From Pediococcus ethanolidurans (GTDB lineage Bacteria > Bacillota > Bacilli > Lactobacillales > Lactobacillaceae), in NCBI RefSeq assembly GCF_001437405.1, contig NZ_JQBY01000001.1, positions 62,001 to 126,000 of the forward strand: DNA of 64,000 nt, in the 5' to 3' direction. Numbering within the stretch: position 1 is the stretch's first letter; every line of letters begins with the position of its first letter. The notes under the pieces are model-generated. The model did not search any database. It was given only the letters and a program-made list of their open reading frames with translations, and was not told the origin of the DNA. Positions 17,106 through 25,620 of the stretch are shown here, one piece after another. Made by a program: the position numbers and the translations under genes.

Positions 17106-17132
17106 AACGTTTATGCTGAGAACATAAACGTT
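17106..17132. promoter_or_regulatory. Perfect inverted repeat upstream of rpiR-type gene (candidate operator)
   Basis: Ten-base perfect arms AACGTTTATG and CATAAACGTT are separated by seven bases, 27 bases before the regulator start. There is no T-run after it, so it reads as a protein-binding site more than a terminator. It lies just downstream of the candidate rpiR promoter, as an autoregulatory operator would. Confidence 0.5.
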
Positions 17133-17158
17133 ACTTGTGTATATAAGAGGTGAATTTA

Positions 17159-17929
17159 ATGAATAAAACAATCGAAGAATTAATCAAGAAAAACGAAACC
17201 AATTTTTCTAATGTTGACAAACAGATTGCTAAATATGTGTTGGTTAATCAAGAAAAAGTGTGTGCTATGAGTATTAACAACCTTGCAGAGGCAGCATTTG
17301 TATCAACTTCTTCAGTATTGAGATTTGCACAAAAGTTAGGGTTTCACGGATTTTCCGACTTTAAGTATTTTTTATCTTGGAATGAAAATACTAAAAAAGT
17401 TCAAGAAAACTTGAATTCAAAAATGATTGGAAATGGCGTAACTCAGATGATCGCAACGCTAAGTGAACCAACAGTTACAACGACTGTTCAATACTTTAAA
17501 AGTGCGCGACGAATCTTTATCTTAGCAACCGGACTAAATCAACAGTATCAGGCTAGAGATCTTCAACAACGGTTTCTTCAGTTAGGAATTAGCATGGTTT
17601 TATTGCCTTCAAACAGTGGTAGTATCTTGAACAAACAAATTGCAGAAAGTGTAACTTCAGATGATTTACTAATTATATTCTCATCGTCAGGTGAGAATTC
17701 AGTCGTCAAGGACTTTCTTAAGTTGCCAACGCTTATTCAAACTCCAATTATTTCATTTACAAATAGTTTAGATAGTTGGCTATCTACTCATTCTAATTGT
17801 GTTTACTCACTATCTCATTTACAAAACAGTTCACAGTTGGAACCTTATTTTTCCGGATTTTTTCATCTACTGATTGATTTCCTAGCAGTACGATTCAAAT
17901 CGGAAAATTCTGAACGCGTTGACAAATAG
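17159..17929 (+). CDS. RpiR/MurR-family transcriptional regulator of the sulfatase-PTS locus
   Basis: A 256-residue regulator. The N-terminal HTH_6 domain (residues about 1-75, MSINNLAEAAFVSTSSVLRFAQKLGFHGFSDFK in pieces) is followed by a SIS domain (about 110-230) with IFILATGLNQQ and the ligand loop IIFSSSGENSVVKDF. SIS domains of this family bind sugar phosphates, so the inducer may be the phosphorylated transport product. The ATG at 17159 follows AGAGGTG; a GTG nine bases earlier sits on that site. It is divergent from the IIBC-sulfatase operon, the standard arrangement for a local regulator. Confidence 0.9.
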   Translation: MNKTIEELIKKNETNFSNVDKQIAKYVLVNQEKVCAMSINNLAEAAFVSTSSVLRFAQKLGFHGFSDFKYFLSWNENTKKVQENLNSKMIGNGVTQMIATLSEPTVTTTVQYFKSARRIFILATGLNQQYQARDLQQRFLQLGISMVLLPSNSGSILNKQIAESVTSDDLLIIFSSSGENSVVKDFLKLPTLIQTPIISFTNSLDSWLSTHSNCVYSLSHLQNSSQLEPYFSGFFHLLIDFLAVRFKSENSERVDK

Positions 17930-18122
17930 TTGTTCATTTATGTACATTTCTTACGACATACGTTTTCGAACTATTTATAAAGAACACCTTTCGAGTAAAA
18001 TAATATAGTTGATGGTTAATTAGAATTCGACTCTATCATAAACTTCTAATTTAAAACGCAAATATTGTAATTTCTCCAACTAATCATTAAATACTTCGCA
18101 CTTTCAATATAAAACTTCGGGG

Positions 18123-18189
18123 TTCACAAAAAACATAAATCTGTTATACTCATAAGAACGTTATAAATTGTTGTAAATAGTTATGAATT
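18123..18189 (+). promoter_or_regulatory. Promoter and three 10-bp direct repeats before the ComK-like gene
   Basis: TTCACA (18123-18128) and TATACT (18145-18150) are spaced 16 bases apart. From 18160 to 18189 three consecutive 10-mers follow, GTTATAAATT, GTTGTAAATA and GTTATGAATT, in exact 10-base register. Helical phasing suggests a protein that binds one DNA face; no known box was recognised. Confidence 0.5.
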
Positions 18190-18208
18190 ATATAAGGAGA
18201 GTGTTTGA

Positions 18209-19000
18209 GTGGATACGATACATTTGGAGAAACTAAACGAATTGCAGGAAGTTATCGAAAGAAGAACCATTAGCCGATTTGAGCAAATCGCAGATATGGC
18301 CCAAACAATCGATAAGACAGACATTTGCGAAGAGACAACCTTTTATATCCATGACACTTCGCATTGGAGTACAGAGTACAATAGTATTGTTTTTGATGCC
18401 CATCGAGGTATTCATAAAACCAAGAAAACAACGAAGGCTCTAATCAATAGATACGCGCGATCAAAAGAGGCAAACTTTTTATTAATGCAAGCCATGGGAA
18501 GACAACTTTCAGTTAACAATAGCTGGCCTTATGTGTTAGGCAACACACAGTTTGCACCAACTAGTGGACCAAGCAAGGAGTACACAAACTGGATTGCAGT
18601 TCACCATTTAAAAGATATTTACCCAGATCCAAAAGATGAAAATCGTTTATTTTTAATTTTCAATGGTGGTTATCGACTCAATGTTCGAATTGACTTTAAG
18701 GATTTTTATCGCAAACTTGTGACCGTGCGTAAATATTATGATTTTCAACAAGATTTCGCTAGATACCTTGCTGGTCAGTTCAATTCTGAAGTCAGAATTG
18801 TGCCAAGTGATAATTATCTTGATACACGCATTCCACGGTCACCTGATTCACCAAGATCAGAGTATCAAAATTGTCGTGAAATTCTTATTCGCATTGCTCA
18901 TCAGGTCTTTCGTACAATGAATCCAGAAGATCATCACTTTGACATTCTTGACATGGAAGATGTTTATAATGACACACTGAAGGACAAAGCTTTGTTGTAA
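18209..19000 (+). CDS. ComK-like protein (putative competence transcription factor family)
   Basis: A 263-residue soluble protein without signal peptide. The central part (about 110-190) resembles ComK: WPYVLGNTQFAPTSGPSKEYTNWIAVHHLKDI aligns by eye with the ComK segment in which a phase of conserved Pro/Ser residues precedes GWISHVHVKEF, followed by FNGGYRLNV and a Tyr-rich helix. It is longer than Bacillus ComK (192 residues), with extra N-terminal helix and C-terminal tail. The start is a GTG at 18209, nine bases after AAGGAG. It is a single-gene unit with its own promoter and terminator. A DNA-binding role is inferred; the target is unknown, and the family call is moderate. Confidence 0.55.
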   Translation: MDTIHLEKLNELQEVIERRTISRFEQIADMAQTIDKTDICEETTFYIHDTSHWSTEYNSIVFDAHRGIHKTKKTTKALINRYARSKEANFLLMQAMGRQLSVNNSWPYVLGNTQFAPTSGPSKEYTNWIAVHHLKDIYPDPKDENRLFLIFNGGYRLNVRIDFKDFYRKLVTVRKYYDFQQDFARYLAGQFNSEVRIVPSDNYLDTRIPRSPDSPRSEYQNCREILIRIAHQVFRTMNPEDHHFDILDMEDVYNDTLKDKALL

Positions 19001-19004
19001 AATT

Positions 19005-19050
19005 AATAGCCTATCAAAGTTTATGAGAAAACTTTGATAGGCTATTTTTA
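19005..19050. terminator. Strong terminator between the ComK-like and mrr genes
   Basis: Perfect 17-base arms (19005-19021 and 19030-19046) with an eight-base loop are followed by five T on the plus strand. The stem opens with A residues, so it can also serve the convergent mrr gene. Confidence 0.9.
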
Positions 19051-19077
19051 ATTTAATAAATTTTAACTACGCAAATT

Positions 19078-19983
19078 TTAATTATCACTAGCATAGAAAT
19101 TATCCAGAACAAATGTGGTAACCGGTTTTGCATGTATTCCAAGCTTAGAAACCAAGTCTGCTATCTTATCACCATTAATCAATGTAATGACACGCGTACC
19201 AACTCTAGATGCGCGAATAGCATCCTTTGTATAATCTGAAGTCGTAATAAAAATACCATATTCAGCATTATATTTATCCATTGCGCCTCGAAACTTATCA
19301 ATTTCTGGAGAAGATACTGCACCATTCCATCGTTTGGCTTGAATTGCAACCCTGGCCGTTCGAAAATCACCTGTCGTCAAATAACCAAACCCATCAATTC
19401 CGCCATCACCCGTTAGCTTTGTTCCTAAGGTTTCATCCAGATCCACACCCATTTTTTTAACCAACAATCTGGCAAACAACTCAAATTTTGCAGGTGTAAA
19501 TGCTTCAAGGGATTTTGCTAATTCGTCTTTCCAATCTGATTCTGGTTCATCTTCAATTTCAACATCAGTATTTTCCACATCGTCAGCTGAGACTTTTATA
19601 TGATTTTTCTTTTGCTGTTTTCGTTCTTCCCATTTAGGGTTTGATAACTTTCGAATATCTTCTTCAACATCAAGATGATCAAAATTAAATGTACGGCCCT
19701 TTTCGGTTAGCTCTATAACTCCACGTTCAGGATGAAACAAAAAATCAGCAAACGCTAAACTGGCTATTGAAAAATTTAATACATAGTCAAATGGACGGTA
19801 TAAGTTATTCCCCCGACTCATTTTTTCAAATGTAATAAATTCCCCTAAATCATCTGAATAAAGTGCTATTTCTTTTTTTAAATCACTAATATTGGATTGC
19901 CCACCCAATTTTTTTAAAGCTTTCAAAATAATAGGAAACAACATACTTTCTCGTTCTTTTTGTGAGGCTTCTTTGAATTTCAT
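19078..19983 (-). CDS. mrr: Mrr-family restriction endonuclease
   Basis: A 301-residue protein. An N-terminal winged-helix Mrr_N region (about 1-100, FPIILKALKKLGGQSNISDL in part) leads through an acidic linker (about 120-150) to a PD-(D/E)xK-type Mrr catalytic domain. The catalytic residues are visible in GDGGIDGFGY (Asp) and VAIQAKRW (Gln-x-Lys). Mrr nucleases cut DNA carrying foreign methylation; this may seem at odds with the neighbouring type I methylase, but Mrr enzymes have narrow specificities. AAGGAG precedes the ATG. Single-gene unit at the left end of the defence island. Confidence 0.9.
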   Translation of the reverse strand: MKFKEASQKERESMLFPIILKALKKLGGQSNISDLKKEIALYSDDLGEFITFEKMSRGNNLYRPFDYVLNFSIASLAFADFLFHPERGVIELTEKGRTFNFDHLDVEEDIRKLSNPKWEERKQQKKNHIKVSADDVENTDVEIEDEPESDWKDELAKSLEAFTPAKFELFARLLVKKMGVDLDETLGTKLTGDGGIDGFGYLTTGDFRTARVAIQAKRWNGAVSSPEIDKFRGAMDKYNAEYGIFITTSDYTKDAIRASRVGTRVITLINGDKIADLVSKLGIHAKPVTTFVLDNFYASDN

Positions 19984-20156
19984 GATTTCTCCTTTATTTT
20001 CTACTCAACTATTAATTTTACTATAGTTTTTGTATATTTTTGCTATTTATAAAAATTCATTAAAAGTACTTAGGCTTTCGATAACACTTATATGATAGTA
20101 CATAAGTTATGGCTAATGAATCATGAGGTGTCCCAATTACTGGTGAATCGATCAGA

Positions 20157-20194
20157 TTTTTGCTGTCGTTGATTGGCAGCGATAAGGCTATCTA
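20157..20194. repeat. hsdS recombination repeat, C-terminal type (copy 1)
   Basis: A 38-base perfect inverted match with 21695-21732. The inner 25 bases (20168-20192) also match 22894-22918 in the expressed hsdS, in direct orientation, and a shorter part matches 21109-21131. It encodes DSLIAANQ. A further imperfect match outside the repeat (20113-20128 with 21751-21767) shows the symmetry extends to the flanks. Confidence 0.9.
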
Positions 20195-20633
20195 GTTTAG
20201 TTAAAAGTTCTCCAACTTTACGTTGCTCTTGAATAACTGGTAAGCAAATAGGCGTTTTTAATATATCTTTATTATATAATCGCTTAATTGTGCTTCCTTC
20301 TAAACCCGGCCACTTTACTACTTTGTAGAATTGTCTTAAGAAAGAATTTTCCACCTCATCGGAATGTTTTAGCCATACAATATTTGAATCTTGAAAATAT
20401 GCTTCTTCTCCTTTATATTCGACAGTTCTACCTATACTTCCTGATGCAGATATCAAAGTATCCCCAATCTCTGGATAAGAAAATTTTTTTCTGTATTCAT
20501 TAAATAACTTTCTGGGGATATATGAATCTGCTTTTTTTCCAAAAGTCCCAATTTTATAAAAAGGTATATCCCCACTGGAAGCCGTTTGATCTTTAAAGAT
20601 TCGCTTATTCATTGATACTGCTCCTATATCTCC

Positions 20634-20653
20634 TAACTTACGCTGTTCCCAAG
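20634..20653. repeat. hsdS recombination repeat, N-terminal type (copy 1)
   Basis: A 20-base stretch identical to 23954-23973 in the expressed hsdS, and an 18-base perfect inverted match to 20703-20720. It encodes WEQRKL. A related copy lies at 21221-21239 and a diverged one near 23375-23395. Confidence 0.9.
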
Positions 20654-20702
20654 TGTACTTTGACAAAAGTTCAATATTTTATCCTTGATTCTCAGGTAAC
20701 GT

Positions 20703-21759
20703 TTGGGAACAGCGTAAGTTCAAAACAGTTGTAAAAGTTAATTCAGGTAAAGATTATAAGAGCTTAAATCATGGTACTGTTCCTGTTTATGGCACAGGAG
20801 GATATATGCTAAGTGTCGATAAGTGGTTATCCGATCAAAATGGAGTGGGAATTGGCAGAAAGGGTACTATTGATTCGCCACAATTACTAGAAGCTCCATT
20901 TTGGACCGTTGATACTTTATTTTATTTAATCCCTGATCCTGGTTTCGCATTACTTTTTATTTATTCATTTTGTCAATTGGTTAACTGGAAGAAACTTGAT
21001 GAATCCACTGGAGTGCCAAGTCTATCAAAAAAAACAATTGAGGCCTTAAAAATTAACATACCCTGTAAGACGGAACAGCAGAAGATTGGAGCAATTTTTG
21101 CCAAACTTGATAGCCTTATCGCTGCCAATCAGAGTAAGTTAGAAGAACTAAAAACAGTGAAAAAGCTTGCTATGCAAAAGGTTTTTGACCAAGAATGGCG
21201 ATTCCGGGGGTTCACTGACCCTTGGGAACAGCGTAAATTGGGAGATGTTGTTGATTGGTCCAGAGGTGAAGGCCTTTCTAAGAAATATTTGAATACAAAG
21301 AAGAACGGAATTCCAGCTATTCATTATGCTGACTTATATAAATTTGGACCAATCATGCGTCAGACGTTACATTTCACTAACTCACATACTGGCAAGGTTT
21401 TAAAAGAAGGTGATCTGCTTTTTCCAATGTCAGATGTTACGCCTAAGGGCTTGGCAAGAGTTGTGTCAGTGATAACTAATGGAATTCTTGCTGGTGGAGA
21501 TATTTTAATTGCTTCTCCTCAAAAAGACTTTGGCTCATTTTTGTCTTATGAAATAAATAAAAATAAAGGGCAAATACTAAGATATGTAACAGGAACAACA
21601 ATTCGTCATATTAACGCCAACTCATTATCGAAGTTGATAGTCCATGGTACCAAGAAAGCAGAAGAATTAGAAATTTCTAAATTGTTAATTTCCATAGATA
21701 GCCTTATCGCTGCCAATCAACGACAGCAAAAAAAGCCATGGATTCGTGGTCCTCCATGA
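20703..21759 (+). pseudogene. hsdS: Silent inverted hsdS cassette (two target-recognition domains)
   Basis: Reading in frame from WEQRKF at about 20704, this holds a first recognition domain (GTGGYMLSVDKWLSDQNG), the central conserved region (KLDSLIAANQSKLEELKTVKK, then FTDPWEQRKLGDVV) and a second domain ending at DSLIAANQRQQK. The N-terminal segment found in the expressed hsdS (MSEKIQPKVRFSGFTDA) is missing, so there is no proper start; the first ATG at 20806 is inside the domain. It lies opposite to the expressed gene, the arrangement needed for swapping by inversion. It ends 15 bases before the recombinase stop codon. Confidence 0.88.
21695..21732. repeat. hsdS recombination repeat, C-terminal type (copy 2, inverted)
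   Basis: The perfect 38-base inverted partner of 20157-20194. Relative to the expressed hsdS copy (22894-22918) it is inverted over 25 bases. An inversion between these two would flip 21.7-22.9 kb, including the recombinase gene. Confidence 0.9.
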
Positions 21760-21774
21760 CTCATTAGTATTATC

Positions 21775-22692
21775 TTATATCAAGCTTGCCAAATGCTTCA
21801 TCACTTTATCATTATCTTGGTTTTCTAGTTCTTGAATAATATGCAAGTATGTTTGTTGTGTTGTTGTCATATTTGAATGGCCTAATCGTCTTGCCACCGA
21901 CGCAATACTAACACCTGCATACAACAATAATGACGCATGTGTATGCCGCAATCCATGTATTGATATGACTGGAATTTTAGCTTTTTTACACAGTCTTTCG
22001 AGATAATGATTTACCGTGTCGTTATAGACTTTTGATTGTACAAAAATAGGTTTGTCTTCTGGCAGATTTTTCGTTAATTGTGAAAACTGTATAACCGTTT
22101 GCCAGTCTAATTGTACTTTACGAACTGATGATTTGTTCTTTGTTGGTGCAAAACCAGACTTTACAGACTTGTAATCCCAGGTTTTATTTATATTTAGATA
22201 TTGATGTGCAAAGTCAAAATCCTTTGGTGTGACTGCCAATGCTTCCGCAAAACGCAAACCAGTCTTCGTAATTAATAGAATGAAATAATCCCAGTTAACA
22301 CCTTCGTCTAACACCAAAATATTTAATAAATCTTGAACTTCATGCTGGCTCAAAAATTTTATTTTGTGTTTTCGGTGTTGAACACCTTTAATAATGGCTT
22401 TACGTGTTGGATCACGATCAATTAAACCTTCTTCGAGTGCATCTATCAGTGCACTTTTGATGTGTCGATGAAAATCCATAACTGTTTGACGTTCATGTGT
22501 TTCAGCATAGTCGTTTAACAGTTGTTGGTAGGTTAAACGTGACAAGTCAGACATAATTAGATCTGGTACAAGTCCAATTAGCTGTCTATGTGTCATCTCA
22601 TATTTTCGGTAAGTTACCGGTCGTACCGCATCTAGCTTATATAATTTCATCCATTGGTGAAAATATTTGTGCAATTTTAGTTCTTGTGTCAT
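21775..22692 (-). CDS. Tyrosine recombinase of the hsdS inversion system
   Basis: A 305-residue XerC/D-like integrase. An N-terminal SAM-like core-binding domain (about 1-100) precedes the catalytic domain, with the first Arg in TKTGLRFAEALAV, HGLRHTHASLLLYAG (His-x-x-Arg), RRLGHSNMTTTQQTYLH (His and nucleophile Tyr). GGAGGTG lies seven bases before the ATG. It is located between silent and expressed hsdS alleles, the usual position of the PsrA/CreX-type recombinases that shuffle type I specificity genes. No phage genes or att sites accompany it, so a prophage integrase is less likely. Confidence 0.9.
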   Translation of the reverse strand: MTQELKLHKYFHQWMKLYKLDAVRPVTYRKYEMTHRQLIGLVPDLIMSDLSRLTYQQLLNDYAETHERQTVMDFHRHIKSALIDALEEGLIDRDPTRKAIIKGVQHRKHKIKFLSQHEVQDLLNILVLDEGVNWDYFILLITKTGLRFAEALAVTPKDFDFAHQYLNINKTWDYKSVKSGFAPTKNKSSVRKVQLDWQTVIQFSQLTKNLPEDKPIFVQSKVYNDTVNHYLERLCKKAKIPVISIHGLRHTHASLLLYAGVSIASVARRLGHSNMTTTQQTYLHIIQELENQDNDKVMKHLASLI

Positions 22693-22834
22693 AACGACAC
22701 CTCCATATGAATATTTAGGAAAATAATCCCCTATCTATTCATACAGATTTATGCACATATTTACTAGGTTTAATGCAAAAATATTTTTTCTGCTTTCGCT
22801 CATCCGCTGCGTAATCACGGATATATTGATAATT

Positions 22835-24022
22835 TTAGACAAACAAATTTTGCATACACCACTTTTTGACTTTTTTAAGTTGATTATACTTTTGTTGATT
22901 GGCAGCGATAAGGCTATCAAGATCTTTGAGAAGAGTAGCGATTTGAGTTTGTTCCGTCTTACTACTCGAAATTTGAATTTTGTATCCTAAAAGGTCAGAT
23001 GGGGTAACTCTTTTTTGACTATTTGAAGTACCGGATGAAATGGACTCTAAATCACGAGTTGTCCGATCCGAAAGTAATAGCTGTTCCAGAAAGCTAAGCA
23101 CTACCTTATCGGAAATAAAAGGCATAAATTCACCTGATGCTACAGCATTATGATTTGCATTCTCAACTAACCAAATTCTTCGTTGGCGCACATTTAATTT
23201 GTTAATCAAAAGTACTTCACCGGAAATTTTTAGTCGTCCGCTTTGCATCATGATACCAGACACGGCCTTTGGTCTTTTTCTATCATCAAACGCGGGCATG
23301 CTGTATTCAACAAATTCATCATTTGAAAATTTTTGTGGAAAAATGCTATTACGTATAAAACTTCCTAATTTGCCTAACTTACACTGTTCCCAAGCGTCAG
23401 CAAACCCTGCAAATCTTAATTGTGGGAACTTGCTACCATTTTGGGGAAACAATTTCTGTAAATAGCCCTGTTTAAGTTCCTTAAGCTTAGCTAACTTACG
23501 CTGATGAAGAGCGATGGTGTTATCGAGTTGTTTGAATAATGAACCTATTTTTTTCTGCTCTTCAAGGGAACTGGGAATTTGAAATTCAGTTGATGAAACT
23601 TTTTTCCAATCTGATCTAGGCATTTTTGTACCCGAAGTATCATTAGCAACTTTTTGATAATGATTAGATTGAATTAAACTATAAACAAATTTAGGATCAG
23701 AATTTATTGATTTAAACACCCAAAAATCGCCTAGCGCTATTCCTTTAAAATCAGCTAATAACCAGTTTTTCAAATAAGGACGCAATTTTCCATATAAAAT
23801 ATTTTGTGAGGAAAATAAAATACCTTTTCTATCATCAAATTTATGAGATACATCTTTATTAAGGCGACCTTCTCCAGAAACAATATCTTCAAATTCCACC
23901 CTAGGCAATTCACTATTGTTTGATGATTTACTTAGTCTCGATACTATATCAGATAACTTACGCTGTTCCCAAGCATCAGTAAAACCAGAAAAACGGACTT
24001 TGGGTTGTATTTTTTCACTCAT
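22835..24022 (-). CDS. hsdS: Type I restriction-modification specificity subunit (expressed allele)
   Basis: A 395-residue HsdS with two target-recognition domains, each opened by a WEQ(R/C)KL element (residues about 18 and 212) and closed by a helical spacer (LDNTIALHQRKLAKLKELKQG; DLDSLIAANQQKYNQLKKVKK). It sets the DNA sequence recognised by HsdM and HsdR. The ATG overlaps the hsdM stop (ATGA), so it is translationally coupled and is the live copy. The repeats inside it (23954-23973, 22894-22918) match those of the silent cassettes downstream, so its recognition domains can be exchanged. The second WEQ element is diverged (Cys for Arg), which may make that junction less active. Confidence 0.93.
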   Translation of the reverse strand: MSEKIQPKVRFSGFTDAWEQRKLSDIVSRLSKSSNNSELPRVEFEDIVSGEGRLNKDVSHKFDDRKGILFSSQNILYGKLRPYLKNWLLADFKGIALGDFWVFKSINSDPKFVYSLIQSNHYQKVANDTSGTKMPRSDWKKVSSTEFQIPSSLEEQKKIGSLFKQLDNTIALHQRKLAKLKELKQGYLQKLFPQNGSKFPQLRFAGFADAWEQCKLGKLGSFIRNSIFPQKFSNDEFVEYSMPAFDDRKRPKAVSGIMMQSGRLKISGEVLLINKLNVRQRRIWLVENANHNAVASGEFMPFISDKVVLSFLEQLLLSDRTTRDLESISSGTSNSQKRVTPSDLLGYKIQISSSKTEQTQIATLLKDLDSLIAANQQKYNQLKKVKKWCMQNLFV

Positions 24023-25605
24023 TTTTTGAACAGCTCCTTAATTTTCGTAAGCTGCTGTTGAGCGTCAGCATTTTGGCCAACTAAATCGTCCAACATCCCG
24101 CTAATATCAGTTTCTAGCTTAGAAATTTGAGTATCTGTTTCTTGCATTTCTGCACTTAATTTGTCTACATCGACCGGTGGCTCTTCTTCAAAAGTATCCA
24201 CATAACGTGGAATATTGAGATTATATTCATTTTCTTTTATCTCATCTATATTCGCAACATGTGCATATTTATCCACGTTTTTTCGTGCTTTGTAGGTATC
24301 CACAATTTTATTAATATTGTCTTCAGTAAGTACGTTTTGATTTTTCTCTTTCGAAAATTCATTAGAGGCATCAATAAACAATACATCTTTATTTTCTCGG
24401 TTTTTCTTCAAAATCATAATCAAAGTTGGAATCGAAGTTGAATAGAAAATGTTTGCAGGTAAGCCAATCACCGCATCAATCATATTTTTATCAATTAATT
24501 GTTGGCGAATCTTACCCTCCTTAGCTCCTCGGAAAAGCACACCATGAGGTAAGACAATTCCCATTGTTCCAGTAGGCTTTAAATGATATAAGCCATGCAA
24601 CAGGAAGGCATAATCCGCCTTCGACTTAGGAGCTAGGGCCCCATAATCACGGAAGCGCGGATCGCTCAATCTTTTTTCATTATTGTCCCAATGCGCTGAA
24701 TATGGTGGATTCATAACCACTGCATCGAATTGGTAAGGTTCAGTAGTTGGCCAATCAGCATCGAGCGTATCACCGTTACGAACATAAATATCTTCATAAT
24801 GAACACCATGTAACATCAGATTCATACGTGCCAAGTTAAAGGTAGTGGTATTTAATTCTTGTCCATGATAACTAATATGAAGATCACCCGTAACTTGACT
24901 TGCAACGGTCAATAACAGAGAACCTGAACCTAAAGCAGGATCATACACGCTTCGAATTTGTTCTTTACCAGCTTTATGCCCAATAGTCACAATTTTAGAA
25001 ATAATTTCACTAACTGTTCTAGGAGTATAGAACTCACCGGCCTTTTTACCAGCACTCATCGCAAATTCACTAATTAAATATTCGTACGCATCTCCTAAAA
25101 CATCGCGTCCTTCATTAAAATTAATATCTTTAAGCGCCATAATTGTATCATTCATAACTTGACTAGGATTCTTACCCAAACGTGTTGAGTCCAGATCAAT
25201 ATCTGAGAATAGTCCATCAAAATCTTCTTCTGATTCATGACCTTTAACTGATTGTTCCAAATTAAACAGCGCATTCTTTAGATCTGATACTTGAAACTGA
25301 TGATTTTGAATTCGAGTAACCATGCTATCAAATAATTCATCTGGCTTAATAATAAATCCTAGTGAATCATATAGGACTTCAACAATATCTTCATGCTGAT
25401 CTGTCCAGTAACGTTTATACACTGTTAATGGATCACCATCTTCTTCAGTTTCAGCAATAACTGTTTGTAATGTTCGCTCACTTAAGAATCGATAAAAGAT
25501 TAATCCAAGCAGATAGTTTTTATACTCATTGGCATCCATTTTTCCACGTAACACATTAGCCGCATTCCACAGTGATTGCTCTAATGTTTGACTGCTGTCC
25601 TTCAT
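24019..25605 (-). CDS. hsdM: Type I restriction-modification DNA methyltransferase subunit
   Basis: A 528-residue N6-adenine methyltransferase. An N-terminal helical HsdM_N region (about 5-135) is followed by the catalytic domain with the SAM-binding motif VYDPALGSGSLLLT and the catalytic NPPY in MNPPYSAHWDN; a coiled tail (SKLETDISGMLDDLVG) contacts HsdS. AAGGAAG precedes the ATG. It is followed by hsdS with a four-base overlap and preceded by hsdR with a 15-base gap. All three form one operon. Confidence 0.95.
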   Translation of the reverse strand: MKDSSQTLEQSLWNAANVLRGKMDANEYKNYLLGLIFYRFLSERTLQTVIAETEEDGDPLTVYKRYWTDQHEDIVEVLYDSLGFIIKPDELFDSMVTRIQNHQFQVSDLKNALFNLEQSVKGHESEEDFDGLFSDIDLDSTRLGKNPSQVMNDTIMALKDINFNEGRDVLGDAYEYLISEFAMSAGKKAGEFYTPRTVSEIISKIVTIGHKAGKEQIRSVYDPALGSGSLLLTVASQVTGDLHISYHGQELNTTTFNLARMNLMLHGVHYEDIYVRNGDTLDADWPTTEPYQFDAVVMNPPYSAHWDNNEKRLSDPRFRDYGALAPKSKADYAFLLHGLYHLKPTGTMGIVLPHGVLFRGAKEGKIRQQLIDKNMIDAVIGLPANIFYSTSIPTLIMILKKNRENKDVLFIDASNEFSKEKNQNVLTEDNINKIVDTYKARKNVDKYAHVANIDEIKENEYNLNIPRYVDTFEEEPPVDVDKLSAEMQETDTQISKLETDISGMLDDLVGQNADAQQQLTKIKELFKK

Positions 25606-25620
25606 AGTAAACTTCCTTTT

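Larger units (their letters stand above)
20121..20666 (-). pseudogene. hsdS: Silent hsdS cassette (one target-recognition domain)
   Basis: This is a single type I target-recognition domain flanked by the recombination repeats: it opens at TWEQRKLGD (repeat 20634-20653) and ends at KLDSLIAANQRQQK (repeat 20157-20194), then reads out into a short unrelated tail. The only start is a TTG within the CDS-edge sequence with no ribosome site and no first conserved region, so it is a storage cassette, not a gene on its own. It is in the same orientation as the expressed hsdS at 22835-24022. Its domain (FYKIGTFGKKADSYIPR, LISASGSIGRT) differs from the others in the locus. Confidence 0.85.

Noticed and set aside
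17106-17132. Rho-independent terminator
   Set aside because: No T-run follows on either strand; the perfect dyad between divergent genes is better read as an operator.
20638-20720. A terminator formed by the inverted WEQRKL repeats
   Set aside because: The 50-base loop and lack of a T-run make it a recombination repeat, not a terminator.
20785-20800. Sigma-54-like TGGCAC in the hsdS cassette
   Set aside because: No TTGC element at the required distance, and it lies inside coding sequence.
20806-21759. A complete independent hsdS gene starting at 20806
   Set aside because: The frame is open upstream to the WEQRKF repeat, so this ATG is inside a recognition domain; the N-terminal region is missing. 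It is a silent cassette.
21775-22692. Prophage integrase
   Set aside because: No phage genes, no att site and no tRNA nearby; flanked by hsdS repeats, it fits the inversion recombinase role.
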